From: a virus | Length of the DNA: 30,569 bases | Virus record (IMG/VR): IMGVR_UViG_3300002132_000146 | Span: 1 to 30,569 of that record | Reading direction: 5' to 3' (one strand) | Shown: piece after piece, positions 21,346-28,676 of the stretch | Numbering within the stretch: position 1 is the stretch's first letter | Layout: every line of letters begins with the position of its first letter | The notes under the pieces: model-generated | Told to the model about the DNA's origin: nothing | What the model saw: the letters and a program-made list of their open reading frames with translations, nothing else | The model's database searches: none | Position numbers and translations under genes: made by a program

Positions 21346-21771
21346 TTATTTTACTACCTTAAGTTTACCGTTTATCTCTTTGAGTTTCTCAGATACATCA
21401 GCACCTTTAACTACTAAATCAGATAATGCTTTTATATCTTCTATAGTAGCTTCTGTTTCAGTATGAATTTCTAATCCTTGTTCTTTAGCTTTATACCTCA
21501 TCAATTGGAGTAATGAAAATAAAGTATATAAATTAGATTCATATATAGTAAATTGTAACTCTTCATTTGGAGTTTCATTTTCATTAAGACCAATGAGATC
21601 ACCAAACTTTTTAAAAGTAGCAGGAAGTGTAGATGGATCTTCAGCATCCAAAATCATTTCAGATAGAATTCTTTGAAATGCTTCAATATATGCTGTATTA
21701 ACCTCTATACCAGTTATAGTTTTACTGTGATCATAGGTGACAACAGTTCTTAGTTTTTTTTCTTCACTCAT
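21346..21771 (-). CDS. Lone minus-strand hypothetical protein (141 aa)
   Basis: Not recognised. A helical, acidic protein (MSEEKKLRTVVTYDHSKTIT; EAFQRILSEMILDAED; a Lys/Glu-rich end EKLKEINGKLKVVK). It is the only minus-strand gene between 11344 and the right edge. The frame is open upstream to 21831, but that part is AT-rich intergenic DNA that reads as a false hydrophobic segment, so I start at the ATG at 21771. A -7 element at 21791-21798 lies just upstream. Its stop abuts the stop of the plus-strand gene at 21345. Confidence 0.78.
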   Translation of the reverse strand: MSEEKKLRTVVTYDHSKTITGIEVNTAYIEAFQRILSEMILDAEDPSTLPATFKKFGDLIGLNENETPNEELQFTIYESNLYTLFSLLQLMRYKAKEQGLEIHTETEATIEDIKALSDLVVKGADVSEKLKEINGKLKVVK

Positions 21772-21790
21772 ATTATAAAGTATTAGTAAG

Positions 21791-21798
21791 CAAATATA
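21791..21798 (-). promoter_or_regulatory. Promoter -7 element of the lone minus-strand gene
   Basis: On the minus strand the sequence is TATATTTG, matching TAnnTTTG, 19 bases upstream of the ATG at 21771. It lies in the 46-base divergent gap between this gene and the uracil-DNA glycosylase gene. Confidence 0.65.
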
Positions 21799-21817
21799 CA
21801 TAATTAAAATAAATACA

Positions 21818-22528
21818 ATGAGCCCAGACATAAATAATTTTAAAACACAAATAAAAACTGATATAGAAAAATCAGGATGGAATGATATACTTAATCCATT
21901 TATTGATAGTAAAGCATTTGAAGATGTATTTAATTCTTTAGTATCACTAGTAAATAATGATCAAAGATTTACACCACCTTTTAAAGATGTATTTAATGCA
22001 TTTAAGGAATGTAACTACAATGACTTAAAGGTTGTTATAGTAGGTCAAGATCCTTATCCTCAGATAGGATCAGCAGATGGTTTAGCATTTAGTTGCTCAA
22101 AAAAAGGTAAAGCTGAAAAGTCTTTACAATATATACTTAAACAAACCATAGGTGATTTTACTGATACAGGTAGAGTTATATATACTCCAGAAGAATGTGA
22201 CTTAAGACGTTGGGCCAACCAAGGTGTATTACTTATCAATACTGCTTTGACAGTTGAAATTAATAAAATTGGTTCACATTTTTGGCATTGGAAACCGTTT
22301 ACAGAATATTTGTTTTATACTCTTAATAAAAAAAACAAAGACATTGTATTTATTCTTATGGGTAAAAAAGCTGAAGCATGGCAGTTATTGTTATCAAATC
22401 ATAAACTTTTAAAATGTAGTCATCCAGCATCTGCTGCATATAGAGGTGGTATTTGGGATTCCAATGATGTTTTTAATAAAGCCAATAAAGAGTTAAAAGT
22501 TCAAAATAAAGCTTTGATAATTTGGTAA
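21818..22528 (+). CDS. ung: Uracil-DNA glycosylase, family 1
   Basis: Removes uracil from DNA as the first step of base-excision repair. The 236-residue protein is of normal Ung length and carries the family motifs: the water-activating loop GQDPYP (76-81, catalytic Asp78), the uracil-binding region GLAFSC (88-93), LINTALTV (139-146) and the Leu-loop region with catalytic His, HPASAAYRG (202-210), here HPA rather than the usual HPS. A phage Ung could protect an AT-rich genome from cytosine deamination, and crAss-like phages often have one. It is divergent from the lone minus-strand gene. Confidence 0.95.
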   Translation: MSPDINNFKTQIKTDIEKSGWNDILNPFIDSKAFEDVFNSLVSLVNNDQRFTPPFKDVFNAFKECNYNDLKVVIVGQDPYPQIGSADGLAFSCSKKGKAEKSLQYILKQTIGDFTDTGRVIYTPEECDLRRWANQGVLLINTALTVEINKIGSHFWHWKPFTEYLFYTLNKKNKDIVFILMGKKAEAWQLLLSNHKLLKCSHPASAAYRGGIWDSNDVFNKANKELKVQNKALIIW

Positions 22529-22543
22529 TTTGTTATAAATTTG
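22513..22543 (+). promoter_or_regulatory. Complete Bacteroidota promoter (-33 and -7)
   Basis: TTTG at 22513-22516, a 19-base spacer, then TAAATTTG at 22536-22543: a full match to the Bacteroidota TTTG/TAnnTTTG promoter. It begins within the end of ung and lies 21 bases before the DnaA-like gene start. Confidence 0.78.
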
Positions 22544-22564
22544 TAAATTAAACAACTAACATAA

Positions 22565-22933
22565 ATGATTGATAATCAAAAAAATACACTAAACTGTGAT
22601 AATAATTTAACATTATTTGAAGTTCAAAAAGCTTGTTTAGATGTAATGTATAAATTATACCCCGAACTTATAAACTATATAGACTTATCTTCAAAATATC
22701 GTGGAAAAGAATATGTTATGTTTAGAAAAATTTATTGTAATCTTTCTTGTACTGGAAATTATACATATAGAACTATTGGCAAATTTATAGATAGAGATCA
22801 TTCAACTGTAATTTACTCAAAAAACAACGTGGAAGATCTGTTATATATAAAAGATAAAATATATTGTAAAACATATTCGTTAATTCTAAAAACCTTAAAA
22901 ACCAATGTGGGAAATATTTCAAATAATATTTAA
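22565..22933 (+). CDS. DnaA domain IV-like DNA-binding protein
   Basis: A 122-residue protein whose middle matches domain IV of DnaA, the part that recognises DnaA boxes at an origin. FRKIYCNLSCTGNYTYRTIG (53-72) is followed by KFIDRDHSTVIYSKNNVEDL (73-92), which includes the DHSTV recognition signature (78-82). The AAA+ ATPase domain of full DnaA is absent. It may bind the phage origin and recruit the next gene product and the DnaB-type helicase. It has its own complete promoter and overlaps the next gene by 29 bases. Confidence 0.87.
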   Translation: MIDNQKNTLNCDNNLTLFEVQKACLDVMYKLYPELINYIDLSSKYRGKEYVMFRKIYCNLSCTGNYTYRTIGKFIDRDHSTVIYSKNNVEDLLYIKDKIYCKTYSLILKTLKTNVGNISNNI

Positions 22934-23495
22934 AAACAAACTGACACCTAATCAAGCAGCAGTATTATTTGGGATGAAATTAAAAATAGGAATTCCTAAA
23001 ATATTTCAATCAGATAAAGATGCATTGGTTGACTTAAAATATATTATACTCAAAGACGGCACATATGAATTAACTTCAGACGCAAAATCTTTTATAGTAC
23101 ATTTAGATAATTATTTTATTAAAGCTAAAAAGAAAACCAACATTCAATTGATGGGTAAAGACTTTAATGATAAAATAATTATTTATAGGGAGATATTTCC
23201 CAATCAAAGGTTACCAAGTGGAAAACCAGCAAGGGTAAATGCAAAAATGTTATCAGAATCATTTAGATGGTTCTTTGAAACATATGATTATACTTGGGAT
23301 CAGGTTATTGAAGCTACTAAAATGTATGTAAATGAGTACAGGGATGCAGAGTATATGTATATGCAAACCAGTCAATACTTTATATGTAAGCAAGATAAGC
23401 ATAAAGTTAAGTCTTCAACTTTAGCAGACTACTGTGATATGATTAGAGATGGTATTGATACAGAACAACAAACATTTAAAGAAAAAGTAGTATGA
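22905..23495 (+). CDS. Possible helicase loader or primosome protein (196 aa)
   Basis: Not recognised by sequence. The N-terminal third is helical (FKNKLTPNQAAVLFGMKLKI), the middle is basic, and the C-terminal half is helical and aromatic (SESFRWFFETYDYTWDQVIE; YMYMQTSQYFICKQDKHKVK). The call rests only on context: it lies between the DnaA-like gene and the DnaB-type helicase, where helicase loaders are expected. It overlaps the DnaA-like gene by 29 bases and the next gene by ATGA. Confidence 0.75.
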   Translation: MWEIFQIIFKNKLTPNQAAVLFGMKLKIGIPKIFQSDKDALVDLKYIILKDGTYELTSDAKSFIVHLDNYFIKAKKKTNIQLMGKDFNDKIIIYREIFPNQRLPSGKPARVNAKMLSESFRWFFETYDYTWDQVIEATKMYVNEYRDAEYMYMQTSQYFICKQDKHKVKSSTLADYCDMIRDGIDTEQQTFKEKVV

Positions 23496-23650
23496 CACAA
23501 GAAATAAAAGAAAAGATATTGGAAAAACTTAATTTAGTTTTGGAAGACATGCAGATGCTTAGAGAAGGTACTTGGATACCAGATGAACACAGTTGTATGG
23601 ATACAATTGATAATATAAATGATGTAATAAATATAATAGAAAATGAGTAA
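23492..23650 (+). CDS. Small hypothetical protein (52 aa)
   Basis: A short gene starting at an ATGA overlap with the previous stop and ending 8 bases into the DnaB-type helicase gene. Product: MTQEIKEKILEKLNLVLEDM, then QMLREGTWIPDEHSCMDTID and a helical end. It is acidic, without membrane segments. The tight overlaps on both sides and a protein-like composition support it. A helicase partner is possible but unproven. Confidence 0.68.
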   Translation: MTQEIKEKILEKLNLVLEDMQMLREGTWIPDEHSCMDTIDNINDVINIIENE

Positions 23651-24599
23651 ACCAACAGAAGCATGGGTAGGTCAATATGCTGCTTTTAATGAAGCATTGA
23701 AATATATGCGCGGCAGACAAAACGGGACTGAAAAGTCTATATATACTCCTTGGCCTAAATTTAATGATGCTGCTACTGATGGTTTAGAATGGAATACATT
23801 AACTGTAATTGGTGGTAGACCTGGTTCAGGTAAAACATTAATTAAAGATCAAATAGTAAGAGAATCTTTTGCACTTAATCCAAATGATGAATTTAGAGTT
23901 TTAGAATTTCAATTTGAAATGGTTGGTAGAACCTCAGCAATTAGAGAATTTAGTTCTGTAACTGGTAAGACATACAAAGAGTTATGTAGTGCTGGTAGCA
24001 TATTAACTTCTGATACACTTAATAGTTGTCATTTGTATGCTAAAGAACGGGTTAAACATCCAGTTGATATTATTTCAACACCAATGACTGTAAATCAAAT
24101 GCGTGATCAAATTGACATGTATATGAATATACATAAAGGTGTAAAGACAGCAATAACTTTAGATCATACTATGTTGGTAAAAAGAGCGCCTTATCAGAAT
24201 AATACATTAGATATGTTATTTGAATTAGGTGAGTTCTTTACACAGTGTAAAAGAGATTATCCGTGTTTATTTATTGTATTATCACAACTCAATAGAAATA
24301 TTGATAGCCCAGAAAGAGCTATAGATGGTAAGTATGGTAATTATATACTTGAGTCAGATATATTTGGTTCAGATGCTATGCTACAACATGCAGATATGCT
24401 TATTGGTATTAACAGGCCAGCTAAACAAAAGATTAGATTTTATGGTCCTGACAGATATATAATTGAAGATGATAGAACTCTTGTTTTACATTTTCTTAAA
24501 GCAAGGAATGGTGATTCAAGAATGAGTTTCTTTAAAGCAAAATTTGAAAAGATGCAAATAGATGAAATGGCAACACCGGGACAACAAGAAAGAAGATAA
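23643..24599 (+). CDS. Replicative DNA helicase, DnaB-type (RecA-fold domain only)
   Basis: A 318-residue helicase carrying the C-terminal ATPase of DnaB: Walker A GGRPGSGKT (57-65), a Walker B strand with Asp (AITLDH, 170-175), SQLNR (214-218, DnaB motif H3), the DNA-binding segment ESDIFGSDAMLQHADMLIGI (237-256) and KARNGD near 290 (motif H4). DnaB's N-terminal primase-binding domain is missing; only about 50 residues precede the RecA fold. Ring assembly and loading probably depend on the neighbouring proteins. It unwinds DNA at the fork. It is followed by a long gene-free stretch. Confidence 0.92.
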   Translation: MSKPTEAWVGQYAAFNEALKYMRGRQNGTEKSIYTPWPKFNDAATDGLEWNTLTVIGGRPGSGKTLIKDQIVRESFALNPNDEFRVLEFQFEMVGRTSAIREFSSVTGKTYKELCSAGSILTSDTLNSCHLYAKERVKHPVDIISTPMTVNQMRDQIDMYMNIHKGVKTAITLDHTMLVKRAPYQNNTLDMLFELGEFFTQCKRDYPCLFIVLSQLNRNIDSPERAIDGKYGNYILESDIFGSDAMLQHADMLIGINRPAKQKIRFYGPDRYIIEDDRTLVLHFLKARNGDSRMSFFKAKFEKMQIDEMATPGQQERR

Positions 24600-24845
24600 T
24601 TATTAATACAAAATACAAATGAGTTGGTTATTGGAGCAGTGTGGATATAATGGATGATGGAAGCACTTCTCCCCACTCAGTTGGTAACAAAATGAGCAGT
24701 AATACGGATAATGTCCGAGTAATGGTGCGTTAATTGGCACTTTGCGGTGTAATAGTTTATAAAACGGACAATAGTTATACTAATAGTGCAACATAAGGCA
24801 CATTATTAAACCTTTAAAACAAAAAAAAAATAAAAATTAAATAAA
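24600..24845 (+). ncRNA. Candidate structured RNA between helicase and next gene
   Basis: Gene-free for 246 bases in an otherwise compact module. Hairpins include CGGA-TAATG-TCCG (near 24704), two GTGC-8 bases-GCAC hairpins (24726-24741 and 24787-24802) and a longer-range GTCCG/CGGAC pair (near 24712 and 24764) that would compete with the first. The stretch is less AT-rich than its surroundings until a poly-A leader before 24846. Could be a small RNA, a leader of the next gene, or a decayed gene; the longest plus-strand frame is 27 codons. Confidence 0.35.
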
Positions 24846-25367
24846 ATGGCAAATTTAACAGTAGATCAACGTAAAAAGTTGATAAGTCAATTAAGAGAAG
24901 AACATGAAGATTATTTTCAAACAATTGGAAATATTAATGCATTGTTTATTCCAAAAAGCGCATATAGACCAAGTGGTAAAGATGAATTACATCTTCAATT
25001 TTTTACCAGTGAATTAGCAAAAAATCAAGATATTTATACTGAATTTACAACTATAGATCTTGTTGCAGAAGATCCAAAAAGAACATTATACTTTTTGAAA
25101 TATAATCCTAAATGGGAAGGTGATTATGAAAATGGTTTAACTAACGGTGGTTATGAAGTATATTGGGTACCTGTAACTGAATTAAAAGTAATAAATGATG
25201 TAACTAACAGAGGTAGATTAGTAGATGATTTTGCTAATTTACCTGATCCAGATGTATCTAAAAATATTTCTGATGATTCTTCATTAATGGTAAAACAGTT
25301 AATAGCAAAATTGGAAGAAATTAATCAAACGTTAAAAACATTAATAAACGGAAAATATAATAAATAA
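24846..25367 (+). CDS. Hypothetical protein (173 aa)
   Basis: Not recognised. Helical start (VDQRKKLISQLREEHEDYFQ), a beta-rich middle with many aromatic residues (LHLQFFTSELAKNQDIYTEF; TLYFLKYNPKWEGDYENG) and a C-terminal coiled-coil helix (LMVKQLIAKLEEINQTLKTL). It starts after an A-rich leader and ends one base before the Sak4-like gene, so it is probably part of the recombination set. The terminal coiled coil suggests oligomers. Confidence 0.8.
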   Translation: MANLTVDQRKKLISQLREEHEDYFQTIGNINALFIPKSAYRPSGKDELHLQFFTSELAKNQDIYTEFTTIDLVAEDPKRTLYFLKYNPKWEGDYENGLTNGGYEVYWVPVTELKVINDVTNRGRLVDDFANLPDPDVSKNISDDSSLMVKQLIAKLEEINQTLKTLINGKYNK

Positions 25368-25368
25368 T

Positions 25369-26052
25369 ATGGCACAATCAATATTAATCATAGCAGACTC
25401 AGGAACAGGAAAATCTACTTCAATTAGACATCTAGATCCAAGTGAAACATTTATTATAAACATTGCAAATAAACCTTTGCCTTTTAAAGGATGGAAGAAA
25501 GGTTATAGCTTAATTAGTAAAGATAATCCTAAAGGTAATTTAGCATTATCTTCTTCAGCGGCAGGTATAATTAAGGCTATCTTACATGTTAATGATAAAC
25601 TACTTCATGTTAAAACTTTAGTTGTAGATGATTGGCAGTATATGAGTTCTTTTGAATATTTTGATAGAGCTAATGAAAAAGGTTATGAGAAATTTACTCA
25701 AATTGCAGCAAACTTAGCTCAAGTAGCCAAAATGCCTAAAGATTTGAGAGAAGATTTAACAGTATTCTTTTTAACTCACTCAGAAGACGCAACTGATATT
25801 AATGGGAATAGAAGAATAAAAGCAAAAACTATTGGTAAAATGATTGATAATAGTTTAACTTTGGAAGGTCTTTTCTCTATAGTTCTTTTTGGTAAAATAA
25901 ATAAAAACGATGATGGTGCACTTGAATACGGTTTTGAAACTCAAAACTCAGGAGAGAACACATGTAAATCACCACAAGGTATGTTTGAAAATTTCTTCAT
26001 TCCAAACAACCTGCAGTATGTAAAAGACTGTATAACTAAATATGAAGAGTAA
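25369..26052 (+). CDS. Sak4-like RecA-fold ATPase (single-strand annealing protein)
   Basis: A 227-residue P-loop ATPase: Walker A ADSGTGKST (9-17) follows the start strand ILII, and the Walker B strand TLVVDDWQYM (about 84-93) carries two Asp. A further strand TVFFLTHSED (about 129-138) is the sensor region. This is the layout of AAA_24/Sak4-type phage proteins, which promote strand annealing together with SSB. The next gene encodes an SSB-like protein, the known partner arrangement, and this supports the call. Confidence 0.85.
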   Translation: MAQSILIIADSGTGKSTSIRHLDPSETFIINIANKPLPFKGWKKGYSLISKDNPKGNLALSSSAAGIIKAILHVNDKLLHVKTLVVDDWQYMSSFEYFDRANEKGYEKFTQIAANLAQVAKMPKDLREDLTVFFLTHSEDATDINGNRRIKAKTIGKMIDNSLTLEGLFSIVLFGKINKNDDGALEYGFETQNSGENTCKSPQGMFENFFIPNNLQYVKDCITKYEE

Positions 26053-26079
26053 AAATAAATTAATTAAAAAATCAAAATT

Positions 26080-26754
26080 ATGTTAAGTACAAGTGGAATG
26101 TCAGCCGGATCAGGCAAAGAAAAACCAGTAATTGAACCAGGAAATCATGTTGTTAAAATTAATTCAGTAACATTTGATCAAACACCTTATGATAGTGAAG
26201 CATACAATGTAACATTGCATGTTGAAACAGAACCTATATCAGGAGAATTTCAAGGCTTTTTAGTAGATCCAAATAATCCTAATGGACCACGTCATGCTGG
26301 TCAAGTAGGTAGAGTTAGATTTAGTCCTTATGCTTATAAGGATACAACTTTAGCTAACGGTAATGAAATTAGTCGTGACACTGAAGTTATGAAATCTATG
26401 ATATTTTTATCTGAAGCATTGGGTAAAAGAGCATCTCTAGATCAAATTAAAACAAACACTATTGAAGAGTTTATGGTAGCATGTAATGCATTGTTTTCTA
26501 ATTCTCCATTTGTAAACATGTGTTTAGGATCACGTGAGTGGGAAAACAAAGAAGGTTATGTAAACAATGATTTATATTTACCTAAGTTAAGCAAAGATGG
26601 TTTACCTATTGAAGCATTAAATACTGAACCAAGTAAACTTTTAGTTTTTGATTCAAATAATCCAAATCATTTAAGAAGAGTTGTTAAAACAGCATCACCA
26701 ACAACAAATCAATTTGAGCCTGCAAAAACGTCAGGTGATGATTTTGATTTATAA
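26080..26754 (+). CDS. ssDNA-binding protein-like (SSB-like, 224 aa)
   Basis: A beta-rich protein with an acidic, flexible tail ending GDDFDL (219-224), the hallmark of SSB-type tails that recruit partners. Core features are NHVVKINSVTFDQTPYDSEA near the start, then a strand pattern (YNVTLHVETEPISGEFQGFL) and GQVGRVRFSPYAYKDTTLAN, compatible with an OB fold such as phage SSBs of the DUF-like type. Its place directly after the Sak4-like ATPase agrees. It is followed by a strong terminator, so it ends its operon. Binding is inferred, not shown. Confidence 0.8.
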   Translation: MLSTSGMSAGSGKEKPVIEPGNHVVKINSVTFDQTPYDSEAYNVTLHVETEPISGEFQGFLVDPNNPNGPRHAGQVGRVRFSPYAYKDTTLANGNEISRDTEVMKSMIFLSEALGKRASLDQIKTNTIEEFMVACNALFSNSPFVNMCLGSREWENKEGYVNNDLYLPKLSKDGLPIEALNTEPSKLLVFDSNNPNHLRRVVKTASPTTNQFEPAKTSGDDFDL

Positions 26755-26779
26755 CAGTTAACAGGAATAGAATTAGAAA

Positions 26780-26803
26780 GGGGAGTTTAGTGCTCCCCTT
26801 TTT
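26780..26803 (+). terminator. Intrinsic terminator after the SSB-like gene
   Basis: Perfect 6-bp stem GGGGAG (26780-26785) with CTCCCC (26793-26798), loop TTTAGTG, then TTTTT. Ends the Sak4/SSB operon. Confidence 0.88.
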
Positions 26804-26823
26804 ATTTTATAATAATAAACTTT

Positions 26824-27798
26824 ATGTTTAACACTAAAAATTTAATATTAGAAATAGATGATATACCTAGTTATTGGGTGTTTCAATATTACTTAAACTT
26901 ATCTGAACGCTTAACTGGTCAAGATGTTAAAATACTTTCTGTGTTTAATCCAAATGAAAAAACACCTAGTTTATGTGTTTATGTAGATCCAAATTTACAA
27001 CAATATAAATTTAAATGTTTTTCTACAGGAAAAAATGGTAGTAAAATAGATTTAATAAAACTAATGTTTAATCTTAATTATTCTGCTGCTTTAAGAATGA
27101 TGATTAATGATTATAATCAGTATGTAAAAACTGAAGATTTTAAAGAAATTAACTTTAAACCCGTTGCTAAATGGGAAATAGATTTTATTAAGCATAGACT
27201 GTGGAATGAAGAAGATTCTGCTTATTGGTTATCATATAGAATAGGAATGTCTTTATTAAATGAATATAATGTGAAACCAATTGAATATTTTAATTTAGTT
27301 AAAGAAGAGTCAGGTAAAATTGAAGTAAATAAAATAGAGGAATCTTATATATACGGTTACTTTGATAAACATGGTGAAGTGTTTAAAATATATCAGCCAA
27401 AAAGCACATATAAATTTCACAAAGTTAAATCATATATCCAAGGTCTTGATCAATTAAAGTATGATAAACCTTACCTGGTGATTTGTTCATCACTTAAAGA
27501 TGCTTTATGCCTTAAATCAATTGGTTATAATATTGAAGTATTAGCACCAGAAAGTGAAAATACTATGATTAAACCACACATTATTGAATATTTAAAAAAG
27601 AAGTATAAAAAAGTAATTACTTTATTTGATAATGATGAAGCAGGTAGAACTGCAATTGAAAAGTATGCTAATACATATAATATTAATGGATTTGCTTTAA
27701 CTATATGCAAAGACATATCAGATGCAATGGAAAAACATGGATTTGATAAAGTTCATGCAGAATTAAAACCTTTATTAAAAGAAACAATAAATAAATAA
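26824..27798 (+). CDS. DnaG-like primase (degenerate zinc and Toprim motifs)
   Basis: A 324-residue protein with the DnaG order of domains. Residues 40-80 resemble the CHC2 zinc ribbon (FNPNEKTPSL, then FKCFSTGKNGSKIDLIKLMF), but only one of the expected metal-binding Cys seems in place. A Toprim domain spans about 214-305: LVICSSLKDALCLKSIG is the first Toprim motif with Ser where the catalytic Glu is expected, and LFDNDEAGR (267-274) is the DxD motif. It would make RNA primers on the lagging strand with the DnaB-type helicase. The changed residues raise the question of how active it is. It begins a new transcription unit. Confidence 0.85.
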   Translation: MFNTKNLILEIDDIPSYWVFQYYLNLSERLTGQDVKILSVFNPNEKTPSLCVYVDPNLQQYKFKCFSTGKNGSKIDLIKLMFNLNYSAALRMMINDYNQYVKTEDFKEINFKPVAKWEIDFIKHRLWNEEDSAYWLSYRIGMSLLNEYNVKPIEYFNLVKEESGKIEVNKIEESYIYGYFDKHGEVFKIYQPKSTYKFHKVKSYIQGLDQLKYDKPYLVICSSLKDALCLKSIGYNIEVLAPESENTMIKPHIIEYLKKKYKKVITLFDNDEAGRTAIEKYANTYNINGFALTICKDISDAMEKHGFDKVHAELKPLLKETINK

Positions 27799-27800
27799 AA

Positions 27801-28001
27801 ATGGAATTATACAATGTACCTAGAAATAGTAGAATAAGAGTGGTAGTTAATGATAAAGTACCACCGGGAGCTCCTGGAATTGAACAAGGAGAAGAATTAA
27901 ACTTTAGATCCATTGATGGAATGTATAGTTACTGCACTAGAGATAATGGTGAAGTAGTACATTTAGTTGCATGGGCTGAAGTAGAAATTATACAACCGTG
28001 A
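27801..28001 (+). CDS. Small conserved phage protein (66 aa)
   Basis: A small beta-rich protein of a type seen in many phages with no known role: MELYNVPRNSRIRVVVNDKV, then PPGAPGIEQGEELNFRSIDG and the typical end MYSYCTRDNGEVVHLVAWAE. Starts 2 bases after the primase gene and ends 1 base before the RusA-like gene, so it is embedded in the replication operon. Confidence 0.85.
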   Translation: MELYNVPRNSRIRVVVNDKVPPGAPGIEQGEELNFRSIDGMYSYCTRDNGEVVHLVAWAEVEIIQP

Positions 28002-28002
28002 T

Positions 28003-28398
28003 ATGGAAAATAAAAAATGGTTTATACCCGGATCAGTACCTAGTAGTAAAAATGGCCGAAGATGGACCGGAAAGTATTTTATAGCAAGTAAGACTGTAGT
28101 AAATTATAGGAAGCTAGCTAAAGACTATTATATCAAATTTGCTAATGATTTTAAATCAGAATTAAGTAAATATAAAACACCGGTTAAAATTCAATTTACA
28201 TTTGTCAGAGGAACTCATCATAAATTTGATTATATAAATCCTGCACAAACAGTGCAAGATGATATGGTTACATATGGTTGGCTTGAAGATGATAATGCAG
28301 AATATATATTACCGGTGTTTTATCAATATACTTATGATAAAAAAAATCCAGGTGTATGGATAGAAATTTTAAGTGAAGTAAAAGATGATGACTCATAA
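28003..28398 (+). CDS. RusA-like Holliday junction resolvase
   Basis: A 131-residue protein of RusA size. Visible motifs are the N-terminal GSVPSSKNGRRW (10-21), a basic/aromatic helix near 30-45, and the catalytic acid cluster: D76 (HHKFDYIN), then QDDMVTYGWLEDDNAEY with D86/D87 and D96/D97. These match the D-x9-D and D-x3-G-x3-DD layout of RusA. It cleaves four-way junctions during recombination or before packaging. It fits with the Sak4-like and SSB-like proteins upstream. It overlaps the next gene by 14 bases. Confidence 0.9.
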   Translation: MENKKWFIPGSVPSSKNGRRWTGKYFIASKTVVNYRKLAKDYYIKFANDFKSELSKYKTPVKIQFTFVRGTHHKFDYINPAQTVQDDMVTYGWLEDDNAEYILPVFYQYTYDKKNPGVWIEILSEVKDDDS

Positions 28399-28675
28399 TG
28401 AATTTTTTCAGATTGTCAAATTATTAAATGGATTAGATGATGATTTTGCATTAGGCATTAATTGTTATAAAAGTTTTAATTCATTAGACACTATAATACT
28501 TAATCTTTTATTTACTAAAGCACTTAAGTATGATAAAAGACATCGGTTTGTAAAAGAATTAAAATTAGTTTACACACCTATTGAACTAACCGGAAAAAAT
28601 GTAAATCAAATAATTAAACAAAACGGTGATAATGTTATTTATAAAAAAATATTATTAAAAATTATGTTACCTTAA
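28385..28675 (+). CDS. Hypothetical protein (96 aa)
   Basis: Not recognised. A small, mostly helical protein (MMTHNEFFQIVKLLNGLDDD; SLDTIILNLLFTKALKYDKR; a Lys-rich end). It overlaps RusA by 14 bases and ends one base before the VWA protein, so it is coupled to both. Two Met codons (28385 and 28388) could start it. Function unknown. Confidence 0.72.
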   Translation: MMTHNEFFQIVKLLNGLDDDFALGINCYKSFNSLDTIILNLLFTKALKYDKRHRFVKELKLVYTPIELTGKNVNQIIKQNGDNVIYKKILLKIMLP

Positions 28676-28676
28676 T

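Noticed and set aside
21772-21831. Hydrophobic N-terminal extension of the lone minus-strand gene
   Set aside because: It reads through AT-rich promoter DNA and overlaps the ung start; it is not a real membrane segment.
24650-24733. 27-codon frame in the gene-free gap after the helicase
   Set aside because: Short, not coupled to a neighbour, and overlaps hairpins; no support beyond being open.
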